A DNA stretch of 64,000 nt from Haplosporangium gracile (Eukaryota; Mortierellomycota; Mortierellomycetes; Mortierellales; Mortierellaceae), in the NCBI GenBank assembly GCA_015499985.1, contig JAAAUF010000020.1, positions 30,681 to 94,680 on the forward strand. The letters are read 5' to 3'. Both the position numbers and the translations under genes were made by a program. The number at the start of each line of letters is the position of its first letter. Positions within the stretch are counted from its first letter, which is position 1. The notes under the pieces were generated by a model, which was not told the DNA's origin, made no database searches, and saw only the letters and a program-made list of their open reading frames with translations. This document shows positions 10,943 to 21,967 of this stretch, one piece after another.

Positions 10943-11440
10943 TGTAGTAGTTGTCGGGCGTAGTGTGGTTGTGTGTAATGTGTGTAGTTGTGATGCCTGT
11001 GTATTGCTGCAAGTTGCGCGTTTTGTTGTTGAAAATAATAAAGAGCGAGAGGGTGCCTGAGCGAGCTGTTTAAATAGACCGGTGGCGACCATGAGTGATG
11101 AGCAGCAGCAAGGAGTAGGATGTCGTTGGTGTGAGTGATGGAGTTGAATGGAGTTCGGCTGGAGCCGGACTTTAGGTTCACATTGAACCTGACTACGCCA
11201 CGTTTCTGTAACTCGGCTTAGTCCATGCACCGCCCACTTCACTCCTAAAAAGTAAAAAAAAAAAAAGCGGCCTCCTTTGCCAACGTCGTCATGCCCTCGC
11301 ACTGTAGCTTGGCCATGTACCATGTTTAACGTATGGCTGTTGCCCCTCTCTTCCATTTTTTCGTTCTTCTTTCTCTCACATACACTCTTTTTTTTCCCCA
11401 CGCACTCCACACTCCGCTCCCTCACTACTACTACGGCGCA
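10943..11440. promoter_or_regulatory. shared divergent promoter region (TatD / Trx-UBX)
   Basis: About 500 nt separate the two start codons. CT-rich leader lies before the plus-strand gene and a TTTAAATAG motif at about 11069 may serve the minus-strand gene. No coding sequence seen. Confidence 0.4.
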
Positions 11441-12582
11441 ATGAAGACCCTCAACAACCTCACTGAATTCAACAGCCAACTCGCCGCAGCGGGCTCGCGA
11501 CTGGTAAACTGATTGCGACAAGACGACCGAGTAGAGCAAGAATGAGTCACCCATTCCGCTCACCCCATCAACCCCAATGGAGCTAGCGTCGCTCATGTTA
11601 AGAAAGTGTTTAGCTGACTTTTTATTTTGCTGTTATCTGCTTCATAGGTGGTGGTCGACTTTTTCGCAGAATGGTAAACGCCAACACTTTCTGTGGCACC
11701 TATTTGTCTTCATGGTCTACAACACCCATACGAAACAGCGGACGACTTACTATGCTATCTCGATTTTCGTCCGAGGAATTAGGTGTGGACCCTGCAAGAC
11801 GCTGGCCCCTATCCTTGCAAATCTGGAAAAGAAGCACAAGCCAACCATCTTTGTAAAGGTCGACGTCGATGAGGCTGGAGATGTTGCAGCAAAGTACGAG
11901 GTCAGGGCCATGCCGACGATTGTCATGATTGTCAACAAAACAGAGGTCTCCCGTGTCGTAGGCGCTGATGTGGCGGAGATTCAGAGCTTGATCAAGAAGC
12001 ACGAGACCGGAGACGAATTTTCTGGCGCGGGCGCAGGACAGACTTTGGGCGGCGGAGCAATCAGCATTATCACGACGACCACAACAACAACCACTCAGCA
12101 ATCAATTGATCCGTCCAAGACTGTGGAGGGACCAGGAGGCAGCTGTCAGATCCAGGTCCGAATGCTGGATGGGTCTCTGATTCGAGGCAACTTTGAGCCA
12201 ACGCATACAGTGCGGCAGGTACATGACTTTGTCAAGGCAAACCTTGATGCACGTGGCATTCAAGCTCCAGGATTTGCTTTGATGACACAGTTCCCGAGAG
12301 TGTAAGTTGCTTTGTTATTACCTTATTTAACTTTTATCTTCCAAAAAAAAAAAAAAAAAAAATGAATGGCAAGTCTGGACTATGTTCGAAGGGACGACTT
12401 TTCGTCGTTTTGTCGTCTGTACCCACTTCTTTTAACACCTTACGTCAAACCAATGCGTTATTTTTCTTTTCCTTTGCATTTCTTTTTATGTCGAGCGTAG
12501 CGTGTATGAAAACGAAGCCCTCGAACAAAGTCTTGAGGCGGTCAAGCTGACTCCTCGAGCTCAATTGATTGTGCGATCATGA
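11441..12582 (+). CDS. thioredoxin-UBX domain fusion protein
   Basis: Four exons, 11441-11503, 11648-11673, 11783-12301, 12501-12582, encoding 229 residues. Residues 1 to about 110 are a classical thioredoxin fold: VVVDFFAEW joins across an intron to CGPCKTLAPI, giving an intact WCGPC active site at 30-34, with cis-Pro strand RAMPTIVMI. A Thr-rich linker (II followed by eight Thr) leads to about 150-229. There CQIQVRMLDGSLIRGNFEP, FALMTQFPR and VYENEALEQSLEA fit a UBX domain, including the FPR loop that docks on p97/Cdc48. The protein would link disulfide chemistry or a redox client to the Cdc48 segregase. Other UBX proteins carry UAS domains, which are thioredoxin-like but lack CGPC, so the catalytic motif here is notable. 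Exon 2 is only 26 nt. Confidence 0.85.
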
Positions 12583-13374
12583 TCACCGTCGGCGCAACTC
12601 CCTGCGAGACAGATTAGGCGGACAGCGAGGATAGACGGTGATTCGGAGGAATAAATAACGCTCAGAGACAGTACATTGTCACCTTTTGATTTGCGACTGG
12701 GGATCTCAGACCACTTTACGTATCTCCAACCCTTAGTCCTGACCTTAAAACAAAGCCCAAGTCCAGCAAGACGTAGAGGAGAAATCTACCCCTTGAAGAT
12801 GTAGCGGGGGTGGTTATGTTTGGGCTGAGGGATCAGAGAACAACACTCAGAACAGGTAAGGAAACAAGAGAAGTGGGATTACGTGGTACAGTCTGGCTGT
12901 TGTTAATCCAGCGAGGTAGATCTGAACCTGGAACCCACGCCTAGCTATTCTTCTTTCGACACGAGGGAGTCAGCATGTTTCAGGAATTCAGGAACAGTTC
13001 TTGCCCCGACCAACACCTTAAAAAAATTTTCTTCTTCCATCTCATACTCCTTCTTCCCAGTTTGCTGCAAGTTCAAGTCAAGTTATCTGAGCCCCAGCTG
13101 GGTATTATCGTGTGGTGCCACTGTGACTGCAACCTTTGCCTATCTCTGGATCCCCATGAGTTTAAAAGGAAACGATTCTGTTTTTTTTTGTTTCTCCACT
13201 TTCATTTGTTACCCACACCCACCCCTTCTACCCTTCCCATCCCTTCGTACGTCTGGGTATCCGTTACTGCACATTCTCCCTCCCCCTACATTCTTCTTCC
13301 GTTTAAACTTTTTCACATACCTCTTCCTTCCCTCCCTCCCTCCTTCCTTCCTTACTCCCCATCTACTTTCAATT
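12583..13374. other. spacer and long CT-rich leader of permease gene
   Basis: No gene supported. From about 13160 the plus strand is dominated by CT/TTCC tracts running up to the permease ATG, a typical leader in this genome. Confidence 0.4.
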
Positions 13375-15170
13375 ATGTCAGGAACTGAGCACTGTCATGG
13401 CTTCTCTGCCGAGAAGCAGGAGCTCGAATACGAGTACAACCCCAACGACTATTCCAACACTGTCCGCCAGCTCAACGACGATCAGGAGTTCGGTACCGTC
13501 AAGCGTGACCTCAAGTCCAGACATTTGCAGATGATTGCCATTGGAGGAACTATCGGAACCGGTATCTTCTTGTCCTCTGGCGGATCTGTCGCCGCTGCTG
13601 GTCCCCTGGGTGCCTTGATCTCCTACACAATCGTCGGTACGTCTCTTTTAATTATCCTTTTTAGACATTAGTAAAAAAACAAACATGGGAAAATAAGCAA
13701 TTTCGCCAGCTCTAATACCTTTATCTTTGTATCACTCGCTCGCTACTATTTTTATCCGTCGTTGTTGTTTTAGGAAGCATGGTCTTCTTCATTGTCACCA
13801 GTTTGGGTGAAATGTCTGCCTACTTGCCCTTGCCCGGTGCTTTCACGACTTTTGGAGCTCGCTTTGTTGACCCCGCCCTTGGTTTCGGGTTGGGTGTCGG
13901 ATACGCCTTCCAATGGATCATTACTGTTACAATTGAGGTCACTGCCGCCGGAATGATTCTGCAGTACTGGTGGCCACACCTCAAGATGTGGATCCCTGCC
14001 TTAGTCTTCATCGTCTTGCTGGTCGGCATCACCCTTTTGGGAGTCAAGGCCTTTGGTGAGCTCGAGTACTGGCTCTCAATGATCAAAGTCCTCACGTGTA
14101 TCGTCTTCATTATCATTGGAATCCTGGTCGACACTGGCGCTGTTGGAGGCAGATTCATTGGAGGCGAGAACTGGCACGTCGATCAAGCCCCCATTGTCGG
14201 CAAGGACGCCCGTGAGAGGACCATCAACATCTTCACCACTTGTGTCTGGGCCTTCTTCAGTTTTGGAGGCACTGAACTCATCGGCATTACCGCCGGAGAG
14301 TCGTCCAATCCTGCCAAAGCTGTCCCCAAGGCCATTCGTCAGACCTTCTGGCGTATCTTGCTTTTCTACATCCTCTCTATCACCGTCATCGGACTTTGCA
14401 TCCCCTGGACCGATCCCAGCTTGCTCAACTCTGTCTATGCCGACGTCAACGAGGCCGCCACCATTGCCCCCTTCACCATCATCTTCAAGATGGCCAGCCT
14501 CCCCGGTGCCGATCATGCCATCAACGCCGTCCTGTTGACTGCCGTCTTGTCTGCTGGTCAGAGTTCCTTCTACGCCTCGACCCGTACCTTGATGGCCATG
14601 GGTCGTGAGGGCAAGATGCCCGCTATCTTTGGTCGTGTCAATAGCCGTGGTGTTCCTCTCTACTCGCTTGCCTTTGTCACCTGCATCGCTTCGATTGCCT
14701 TTGTTGCCGACGTTGTTGGAACAGGAGTTGTCTTTGAGTGGCTCGTCAATTTGACTGGAATGTCTGCTCTCCTGACGTGGATGTCGATCTCCGTGATCCA
14801 TCTCCGTTTCCGTGCTGCCTTCAAGGCTCAGGATCGTTCCCTCTCCGAGTTACCCTACATCGCCCCCTTGTTCCCTTATAGCTGTTACATCTCAATCGCT
14901 TTGGCTCTGATGATTGTCTTCTTGCAGGGTTACCAAGCCGTCACTGCTGATCCTTTTGAGGTCAAGGGCGTTGTTGCTGTCTTTGTCGGTGCCCCCGTCT
15001 TCTTTGGAACCATCTTGGGCTGGAAGCTCTACCACAAGACTAAAATTGTCCCCTTGATGGAAGTCGATCTCGACTCTGGCCGTCCCAACATCATCCGCAG
15101 CACCTCCAGACTTGGCGACGACGAGCCCAAGCCCTCGATCTGGAAACGTATCTTGTACTTTGTCGCCTAA
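13375..15170 (+). CDS. amino-acid permease (fungal YAT/APC family)
   Basis: Two exons, 13375-13636 and 13774-15170, 552 residues with about 12 membrane helices, the usual family length. Residues about 48-70 (LKSRHLQMIAIGGTIGTGIF) are the family's signature first helix. SLGEMSAYLP, SFGGTELIGITAGES and NPAKAVPKAIRQTFWRI are further conserved loops. The sequence resembles fungal Can1/Lyp1/general permeases that import amino acids with protons at the plasma membrane; I cannot fix the substrate. The acidic 45-residue N-terminal tail with several Lys is where such permeases are usually ubiquitinated for turnover. Good codon bias (few rare codons, many C-ending codons) suggests solid expression. High confidence in family. 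Confidence 0.92.
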
Positions 15171-15659
15171 ATCGCGAGAGACGGATCGTACTTTAATTCA
15201 CTTTCCCGATTTCGTCTGTCCACACCCGCGCCGCCTCACATCTTAATTCATGTAATATACCAACATCGCATTTTACTATAAAAGTATTCTTTTCGAAAGC
15301 ACCCTTTAAACCCTTTGGTAATCGACGCCAATACTATCGTATTTCTTTGGCATTGCGCAGCAGAAAAGGATAGCTTCGTAGCAAATACTAGGGGCTTGGC
15401 AATGCAAGCAAGGCAGATTTTATTTCGCCTTATTTGTTATCTCCCGCGGATGGGCTGAGGGGTGAACTCGATGTTGTCAGAAATCGTATAAATACTAGGC
15501 ATTGGGCGAATCGCCCTCCTTTTTTGTTTTTATTTTTATTTTTTTGTTTGTTACACCGCTCCCTTACTTTCCTTGACTACTTTCTTTCATTTTTATTTTC
15601 ATTGTTGTTTACTTGAGCCAGTTCGCAAACAAAAAAAAACCCCCCATTCTCCACAAGCA
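15171..15659. other. spacer and promoter of ABC transporter gene
   Basis: No coding sequence seen. A TATA-like box lies at 15487 and a T-rich leader follows. Confidence 0.4.
15487..15494 (+). promoter_or_regulatory. TATA-like box
   Basis: TATAAATA lies 173 nt upstream of the ABC transporter ATG. Sequence match only. Confidence 0.35.
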
Positions 15660-18600
15660 ATGATACTACTATCAAACGCTGTCCACTTTGATGCGACCTC
15701 AGTCGAATTGATCCTGTCGGTCGTTTTGTTCTCGCTCTCTGTTGGCACAGCGTACCAAAGGTTAGAGACAATGTTATTAGTAGTGTGATGTATATTTGAA
15801 ACTGAATGAAATAGCATTGCGTGTGCTGAGTCAACCCCCTTTAAATTTTGTCGTTTGTTTTTAGGCAAAAGAGCATGAATGACAGCTCCGTGAAAAAAGT
15901 TGACAACAAAGACACAGAGTCGCTTTTAAAGCAACCAGCATGGGTCACAAAAACCCATATTCGTCTGCTTCAAGCGTTGTCGTTTCTGTACCTACTGGAC
16001 CTGAGTGTCATGAGCTATCGTGTCATGAGCTATCGTGCCAACCATGCCGCATCCCTCGACCACCATGCGATTCGCTCCTTAGTCTCCGCAGCACTGACCT
16101 CCGCGGCATTTCTTTTAGAGTCGTCGTCACTGCAGGCAGAGACTAAGCCGCAGGACATTCAAGGACCTCACTGGCTTGTCTTTACACCCTGCTGGGCCGC
16201 ATTCCTCGGGTCTTGTGTCTCGATGTTTCCTTTGTTCAGTCAAGCAAGCACTATTCTCTTTGCTGGCGGAGACTCCTCTCGGCCGAGCTCCAAGGCAATG
16301 GTCGAAAACCTCTGGAAGTTTTCTTTCGGCGTAACTGGAGATGTGTTGCAAAGGGTACTTATTGGTTCATTGGTCCTTCGCTTCGGACTTCTCTGCGTCA
16401 TGGGCCTACTTTCTGTCGTCATTCTATCTGAACTCCTGGATCCCACCCTTCTGCACCTACCTGCAAGTCTATTGAAGGATCCACTGGCGTCATCTCCCAA
16501 CGTGAATGTGGAATTTGCAACAGCAGATTCTTCGATCACCACCAAGGAAGGTGACGACAAGGACAGCGCGAAAAAGACAGGAAAGGATGGATTTAAGTCG
16601 GCTCTGCGCAAAGTTGTGTTCTCGCTCAGGATGTCTTATCCGAGTGGGAAGCGCTGGCTTGAGGTCCTTTACTTTGTCAAGTTCGGGATCATGATGCTTG
16701 AGCGTGTTATTGTCTTTTATACGCCCATGCAGACTGAGCGTGTCATTCGCGCTTTTAGCCAAACTGGTCAAGGTAAAGAATGAATATGTGTCTATAAAAA
16801 AGATAGCGATTGGTTTGGGCTATTTCTTGGCAGTATGTGTTAAATTTCTGCCACCTTTTTTACATCTTTACTAGCTGTGGATGGATCCCCTGTGTTGTCA
16901 AAGTTTGACACGGCCAGCATCGTCTCCTACGTCCTATACGACTACTTGAAACGGTACACCAACGTCCTGACTGCCCTCACTGCCGTTATAACCTCGCCTG
17001 TCGAAGACTATATCCGCAACTCAATGACTCTCCGGTTCTTCCAGCACGTTCACGGCCTATCAATGGAATATCATCTCAACGCAAAGTCTGGGGAAACCAT
17101 GCCGGTTCTGCGTAGCGGCGAGAGTTCAGTCATCTACGTCAACGAAATGCTTCTCTACCAGATCCTTCCTTCGGCACTCGACATGCTTCTGTCGCTCGCG
17201 TACTTCTGGTTCGCCTGGGGATGGAAGTACGGCCTAGTAATCGTCCTCAACATTGCATTATACATGGTCATGAACAAGTATACCACCCGCCGCAGACTCA
17301 ACACCTGGAACGACTTTTCGGAATTTTCATGTAAGGCCAGCTCGCGTGCTACGGACTCACTGCAGAACTTTGAGACGGTCAAGCATTTCACCAACGAGGC
17401 ATTTGAAGTCGACCGGTACCGTGCGGGGCTTGTCGGGTACAGTAAGATGAGTCTACGAGCGACGATTGAGGATAGCCTGCTGATGATGCCGACGGGTCTG
17501 ATCTGGAGCTGGAATCTCTTCATTGGGTGTGTGCTTTGCGCGACTGAAATTGCGCAGGGGAAACGCGACCCAAGCAGCTTTATGACCTTTGTCCTTCATT
17601 CCAAGCAGCTCGAGAATCCTGTAAGTCACCATAAACTCTCCCTTATTCTTTTTTTTTTTTGTATGATTGAAAAACGCCAAAAAAAAAACACTCGCTTTCA
17701 CTAACACAGTCAATCTCCCCGTTATCGTCGTACCCAAATATAGGTTGATACTTTTGGATGGGTGTTCAGTTCGATCGAGCGTCAGTTCAACTATATCGAG
17801 AAGCTCTTTAGTATTCTTGAGGCAGAGCCGACTGTCAAGGATATTCCCAACGCCCCATCACTCATCACAAAGAACGGCGACATTGAATTTGAAGATGTCA
17901 GTTTCCAGTACAGCCCCGACAAGAAAGGTCTCTCCAACATCTCCTTCAAGGTGGCACAGGGCTCAACCGTCGGTATTGTCGGCCCTACAGGAAGCGGCAA
18001 GTCCACCCTCCTCAAACTTATGTTCCGCCTCTGGGACCCCACCTCAGGCCATATCCTGATTGACGGTCAAGACATCTCCAAGGTCACGCAGACCAGTGTC
18101 CGCGGACAGATTGGCGTCGTCCCTCAAGACACCACCTTGTTGGACGAGACCATCCTCTATAACATCGGGTACGCCCGTCCCTCTGCGACAAGAGCCGAGA
18201 TCGAGGGCGCTGCCAAGGCCGCCCACATCCATGACAACATCATGACCTTCGAGAAAGGCTATGACACCTCTGTCGGAGAACGCGGTGCCAAGTTATCGGG
18301 AGGTGAGCGACAGAGGATCGGGATCGCGAGGGTGGTTCTGAAGCAGCCGTCGATCATCCTACTAGATGAAGCGACTTCGGCTCTCGACAGTGCGACCGAG
18401 AGCCAGATCCAAAAGGCCTTAAATGCAGTAACGGAGAACCGGACGACGTTTGTGGTCGCTCATCGTCTGAGCACAGTCATGCATGCTGACCTGATTCTGT
18501 GTATCAAGGACGGAAGGATTGTTGAGCGCGGCACCCATGAAGAGCTTGTCCAGAGGGCAGTCGAGAATGGTGGCAAGGGCGAGTACTACAAGATGTGGAG

Positions 18601-18769
18601 GATCCAGTCGGGCGAGAATGTGAACTCTTGTGCCTCGACCATTGGTGACGACGAGACTAATCCTTTGACCTCGACGGTGAAGACCGATGTACCCTCTACA
18701 ATTGATCGAAATGTATCTTCAGAGTCCAAAGAGACCAAGGAGGAAAATGTTACAAAGGCTAGGAAATAG
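15660..18769 (+). CDS. ABC transporter, ABCB6/HMT1 (heavy-metal tolerance) type
   Basis: Four exons, 15660-15760, 15865-16772, 16875-17620, 17744-18769, encoding 926 residues. An extra hydrophobic N-terminal domain (about 1-270) precedes one transmembrane domain (about 300-600; ISVRLF-like core SMTLRFFQHVHGLSMEYHL, then SLQNFETVKHF) and one nucleotide-binding domain. In the latter, Walker A GPTGSGKST lies at about 665, LSGGE at about 769, Walker B IILLDEATSALD, and H-loop VVAHRLST. This layout matches the half-transporters HMT1/ABCB6, which work as homodimers in vacuolar or mitochondrial membranes and move metal-thiol conjugates or porphyrins. The first donor (GTTAGA) is weak but phase-consistent. 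A perfect 15-bp in-frame duplication sits in exon 2. The last about 60 residues are Ser/Thr/Lys-rich and unconserved. Confidence 0.88.
16007..16036 (+). repeat. perfect tandem 15-bp duplication in coding sequence
   Basis: GTCATGAGCTATCGT occurs twice back to back and encodes VMSYR twice within the N-terminal domain of the ABC transporter. It keeps the frame. Confidence 0.9.
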
Positions 18770-18870
18770 TTAATATAGCAAAGAGACGACTTTATTATTC
18801 TCCAACGAAAAGATACAGAACACGAGCACAATAAAACATTGCATGGATATACTCAATCCCATCTGTCGTG

Positions 18871-20146
18871 TCAGAAAGAGAACTTCTGCCATTCAACCAC
18901 ATATCGCTCCACAATCCAGACACACTCCGCATGGTCAGATTCAAAGAACGCCACCGGCCGGTAGGGTTCATGAATCTCGACACGGTCCGCCACCTTCAAA
19001 GTCGAGTGGTTGAACAGGTTCGAGAAAATGATATCGAGCGTCGTTCCTGGTTCGGCTGTCATCGAGGAAGACGTCGTCGTCTCCTTTTGTTGCTTTCCTG
19101 TACCCCTCAGTGGATTGAGTGGCACCAGTACTTGCAACTCTCCAGAATCCGACGATCCACCATCAATACTGCTGGCTACACTGACCGTCCTATCCAGAGC
19201 ACTGACCACTTGTACCTCGGCGTCCACAGTCCCCTTGAACTTGATCTCACCCATCTCCATATCCTGTTCATCTCTATCCTTTGCCAGAGCGGCCTCGCCA
19301 GAATCTGATAAACCCTTGAATTGCGAGGTATCGACTGAAATGTCCAAAGAGCGAGGAAGTAGACCGCTTCTTGCCGCAGGTGCAGAATATAAGTTGCACT
19401 CTTGACCTTGTTCCCCAGAGATGCCATCTCCCTCTAAACCCTGCGTGTTTTTGGAGAGATGCGATGATCTCCTCGAGACCCTCACATAATCCGACCCTCT
19501 TGATTGCATTTCATGAAAGACGCGCCACTCTTTTCCTGGACCCTTCCCCTTGGTGGGCATTCCTTCAAAGCGCCCAGAGCCAAATCGAGAGAGCGATGCC
19601 GACCTGCTAGTAATATCCACGAGTCCATCATCCAATAAGCCACTTCTTCCGCTCCATGTAGCTATCCAGCCAGATCGACGTCCTCTCGCCTTTAAATCCG
19701 CCAGAGATATCGGTTCGATTCTGTCATTGTTGCCTGAGGAGACCCATTCATCGTGCACCGATCGTCTCCTTATTGAGCCGGGTCCAAAGAGGGGCTTGGT
19801 CGTGTTATTGGAAATCACCTTGCACTTGGCCCACTGAAGTCGCATATTTCTCGATATCGACATGATTTCGATTATGACGACAGGCTCTGTGGATCCCAAG
19901 AGCTTGACTATGCAAATAATAAGTGAAAATTGAGGCGGTAAATATTGTTCTTCAAAGAAGACACGGAGGACTGGCAGCGACACTAAACGATGAGCAAGTA
20001 CCTTCTCGAATGGTTGCGTTAGCCCATATGGAATACTCGGACCGATAGTAGTGCATCATTTCGACGAGCCTCCCTGTATAACTTCCATTGGCAAACGAAC
20101 TATTGCAATATGGACAAGGATATATGTTAATTGGATCAACACGTTG
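18871..20146 (-). CDS. unrecognised protein with CPYC motif (5' end uncertain)
   Basis: Two phase-compatible exons, 20146-20002 and 19907-18871, give 393 codons and end in TGA, 101 nt from the convergent ABC gene. The first exon reads YPCPYCNSSFANG and continues to MMHYYRSEYSIWANATIRE. The second reads KLLGSTEPVVIIEIMSIS, then a long Ser/Gly-rich low-complexity middle, then a better-ordered tail (LDIIFSNLFN, VADRVEIHEPYRPV). I do not recognise a family. The CPYC pair hints at a metal site, but only one nearby His is visible. In-frame stop codons lie just upstream, so either there is a further 5' exon, or translation begins at the ATG ATG at about 20060, or it joins the next gene (20218-21561) by a splice I could not place. 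Confidence 0.5.
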
Positions 20147-20209
20147 CTAAGATGACGAGCAACCGCAAGGCCTGCTAAGATGACGAGCAACCACAAGGCC
20201 TGCTAAGAT
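20146..20209. repeat. tandem 28-bp duplication
   Basis: Two 28-bp units differing by one base (20146-20173, 20174-20201), plus the first 8 bases of a third. The unit includes, on the minus strand, the CTTAG used as splice acceptor for the neighbouring exon, so that acceptor is present three times. Confidence 0.85.
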
Positions 20210-20217
20210 CTCATGCT

Positions 20218-21561
20218 TCAAGTCCCGTACTTGGCCGTTCGTCCTGGAGCTTTCTTGCCTTGTTGCTTCTGGGTGACAAGACCTTTTGGTATAACGAATT
20301 GCGTCTGAAGCTCCGTCACCGTCAACTTGGGTTTCGCATCCTCGATCTGTATTCCGTTGCGATGCCGTTCCTTGGGTGGTCGTGGAGGAGCGATTCGAGC
20401 TCCAGCCTTTGATTTTCCGAAATCTTTTTGAGTGACAAGGTCTTGAGGTATAATGAGTAGCTTTTGGATTTGAGTTGCCGTAAATCTTGGTCCTGTATCC
20501 CCTTCTCGTGTGGATCTCATGCTTCTACGCCCTGGTAGATCGAATTTAAGCTCAGTTGGAACTCGTCGCGACGAAGTTAGTGCTGCAGACAAGATTGGTG
20601 CCGCAGAGGTTGCGCTGCGATTGTATGGGGGATCGTTGACAGATGTTAAAGACTGCAGTGCTACGTTAATTCCAATATCTAAACAAGCACATACTATACA
20701 CGCGTCATAGACACGAGATATGTATGCGAAAACACTTACTTTCGTTCCAGAAATTTGTGTAGCACTTGTTCTTGGCACCGGAGAGGCCGCCCTAGATCCA
20801 GAAGGAGTATTCGCACCAGAGATCATTGAGACGCTCCCACTGAAGGCCGGCGAGCTTATTGCTTCCGACGCCAACGAGGTTGCTGATATCTCCGAAAAGG
20901 ACCTTGAGACTGGTGCGATTGTTCTGGAAGCGGGCTGGCTATTTAATCCCGATATCAATGAAGCAGTGGCACCAACAACTTGTGATCCTGAGAGCCGTGA
21001 TGTTATTGGGGTTGCTGATATATGAGAGAGTATATTTGACGATTGTGAAGCTCCAGCGACTGGCTCGGAACTTGATACGACAACTATCGAGGTTGGAGCG
21101 TCTACTCTCTGGGTCATCAAGGCGGCACTTGTATCTGATAACCATTGTCTCACTACCGTACGTAACGACAAGCGGCGGTCTCCTGAGTTGCTCAATAATG
21201 GTCGTGTCGCCGAAGATCCTTTGGAGATTGTTGAATGTAAATTCCTAACTAGGTAATCATCATCTCCAGCAGTGGCCTGACGCGTTGGGGGCTTATGCGA
21301 CCGTGAGTTAGGTAGTTCTGTATGTCAATACTCTCCCTTTCTTGATAAAAAAATGATCTGTTGGTTGATCGCTTGACATACCAAAGTGCGTCTTCGTCCC
21401 AAACGCATTAGACGTTGGTAGTCGTGGCTGTAGGTGACTCCTCCGCTGCCATTGTTGGGATTCGACTTTTTGGGGTGTAGTTTTTGGTCCTTTGAGTTGC
21501 CCTGCTGTGCGAACATGTTGGTCCGAGGAGTCAAGGATTCCTGGTCCTGTTGACGCGACAT
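20218..21561 (-). CDS. unrecognised Ser-rich protein with an internal repeated motif
   Basis: Three exons, 21561-21382, 21276-20740, 20652-20218, all phase 0, give 383 residues. Acceptors were chosen to keep frame: the obvious CATACAG at about 21324 would frame-shift, while CGTCAG at 21277 does not. The N-terminus is basic (YQRLMRLGRRRTL). The middle is Ser/Thr/Ala-rich and disordered. The end carries two copies of a motif, FTATQIQKLLIIPQDLVTQK and LTVTELQTQFVIPKGLVTQK, separated by a Pro/Arg linker. No family recognised. The repeated motif may be a short linear binding element. It shares a divergent promoter with cullin-3. It could be the 5' half of the gene at 18871-20146. Confidence 0.5.
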
Positions 21562-21967
21562 TTGCTGCTGATGTGTATGTTTAAGTTGGGAAAGACAAGA
21601 AAGGGAACCCTGGTGTCTTGTGGGTTGCTGTGTTGTGCCACCATTTTTATCTCTCAAAATGACCTTGTGACTGTCTCCCGCAGATCCTCGCTTGGTGGTC
21701 GTGCGTGGGCCTTTTTTTTTATTAGCCAGTTGCACTTGACCTTGTGTCGTTCTTCTCTCTCTCCACCCTCGCTCCTTTTTTCCCGGCCAGCTGGCCTTCC
21801 CTTCACCATCCTTACACCCAAGCACTTCTCCCTTCCCCCCTTTGTTGTGTGCCTCCTGCAACTCGATAACAATACACACTCACTCTCACACGCACACACT
21901 TACAACCCACACAAGAACAACAACTTAAAAAAACGCACATACATTTAAAAGACACATCACAACTTTC
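21562..21967. promoter_or_regulatory. shared divergent promoter region (unknown gene / CUL3)
   Basis: 406 nt between opposite start codons. CA-rich leader before CUL3 (about 21870-21960). No coding sequence supported. Confidence 0.4.

Noticed and set aside
14076..14801. Long minus-strand open frame (about 240 codons)
   Set aside because: It is the antisense shadow of the permease gene; high codon bias on the sense strand keeps this frame open. No recognisable protein.
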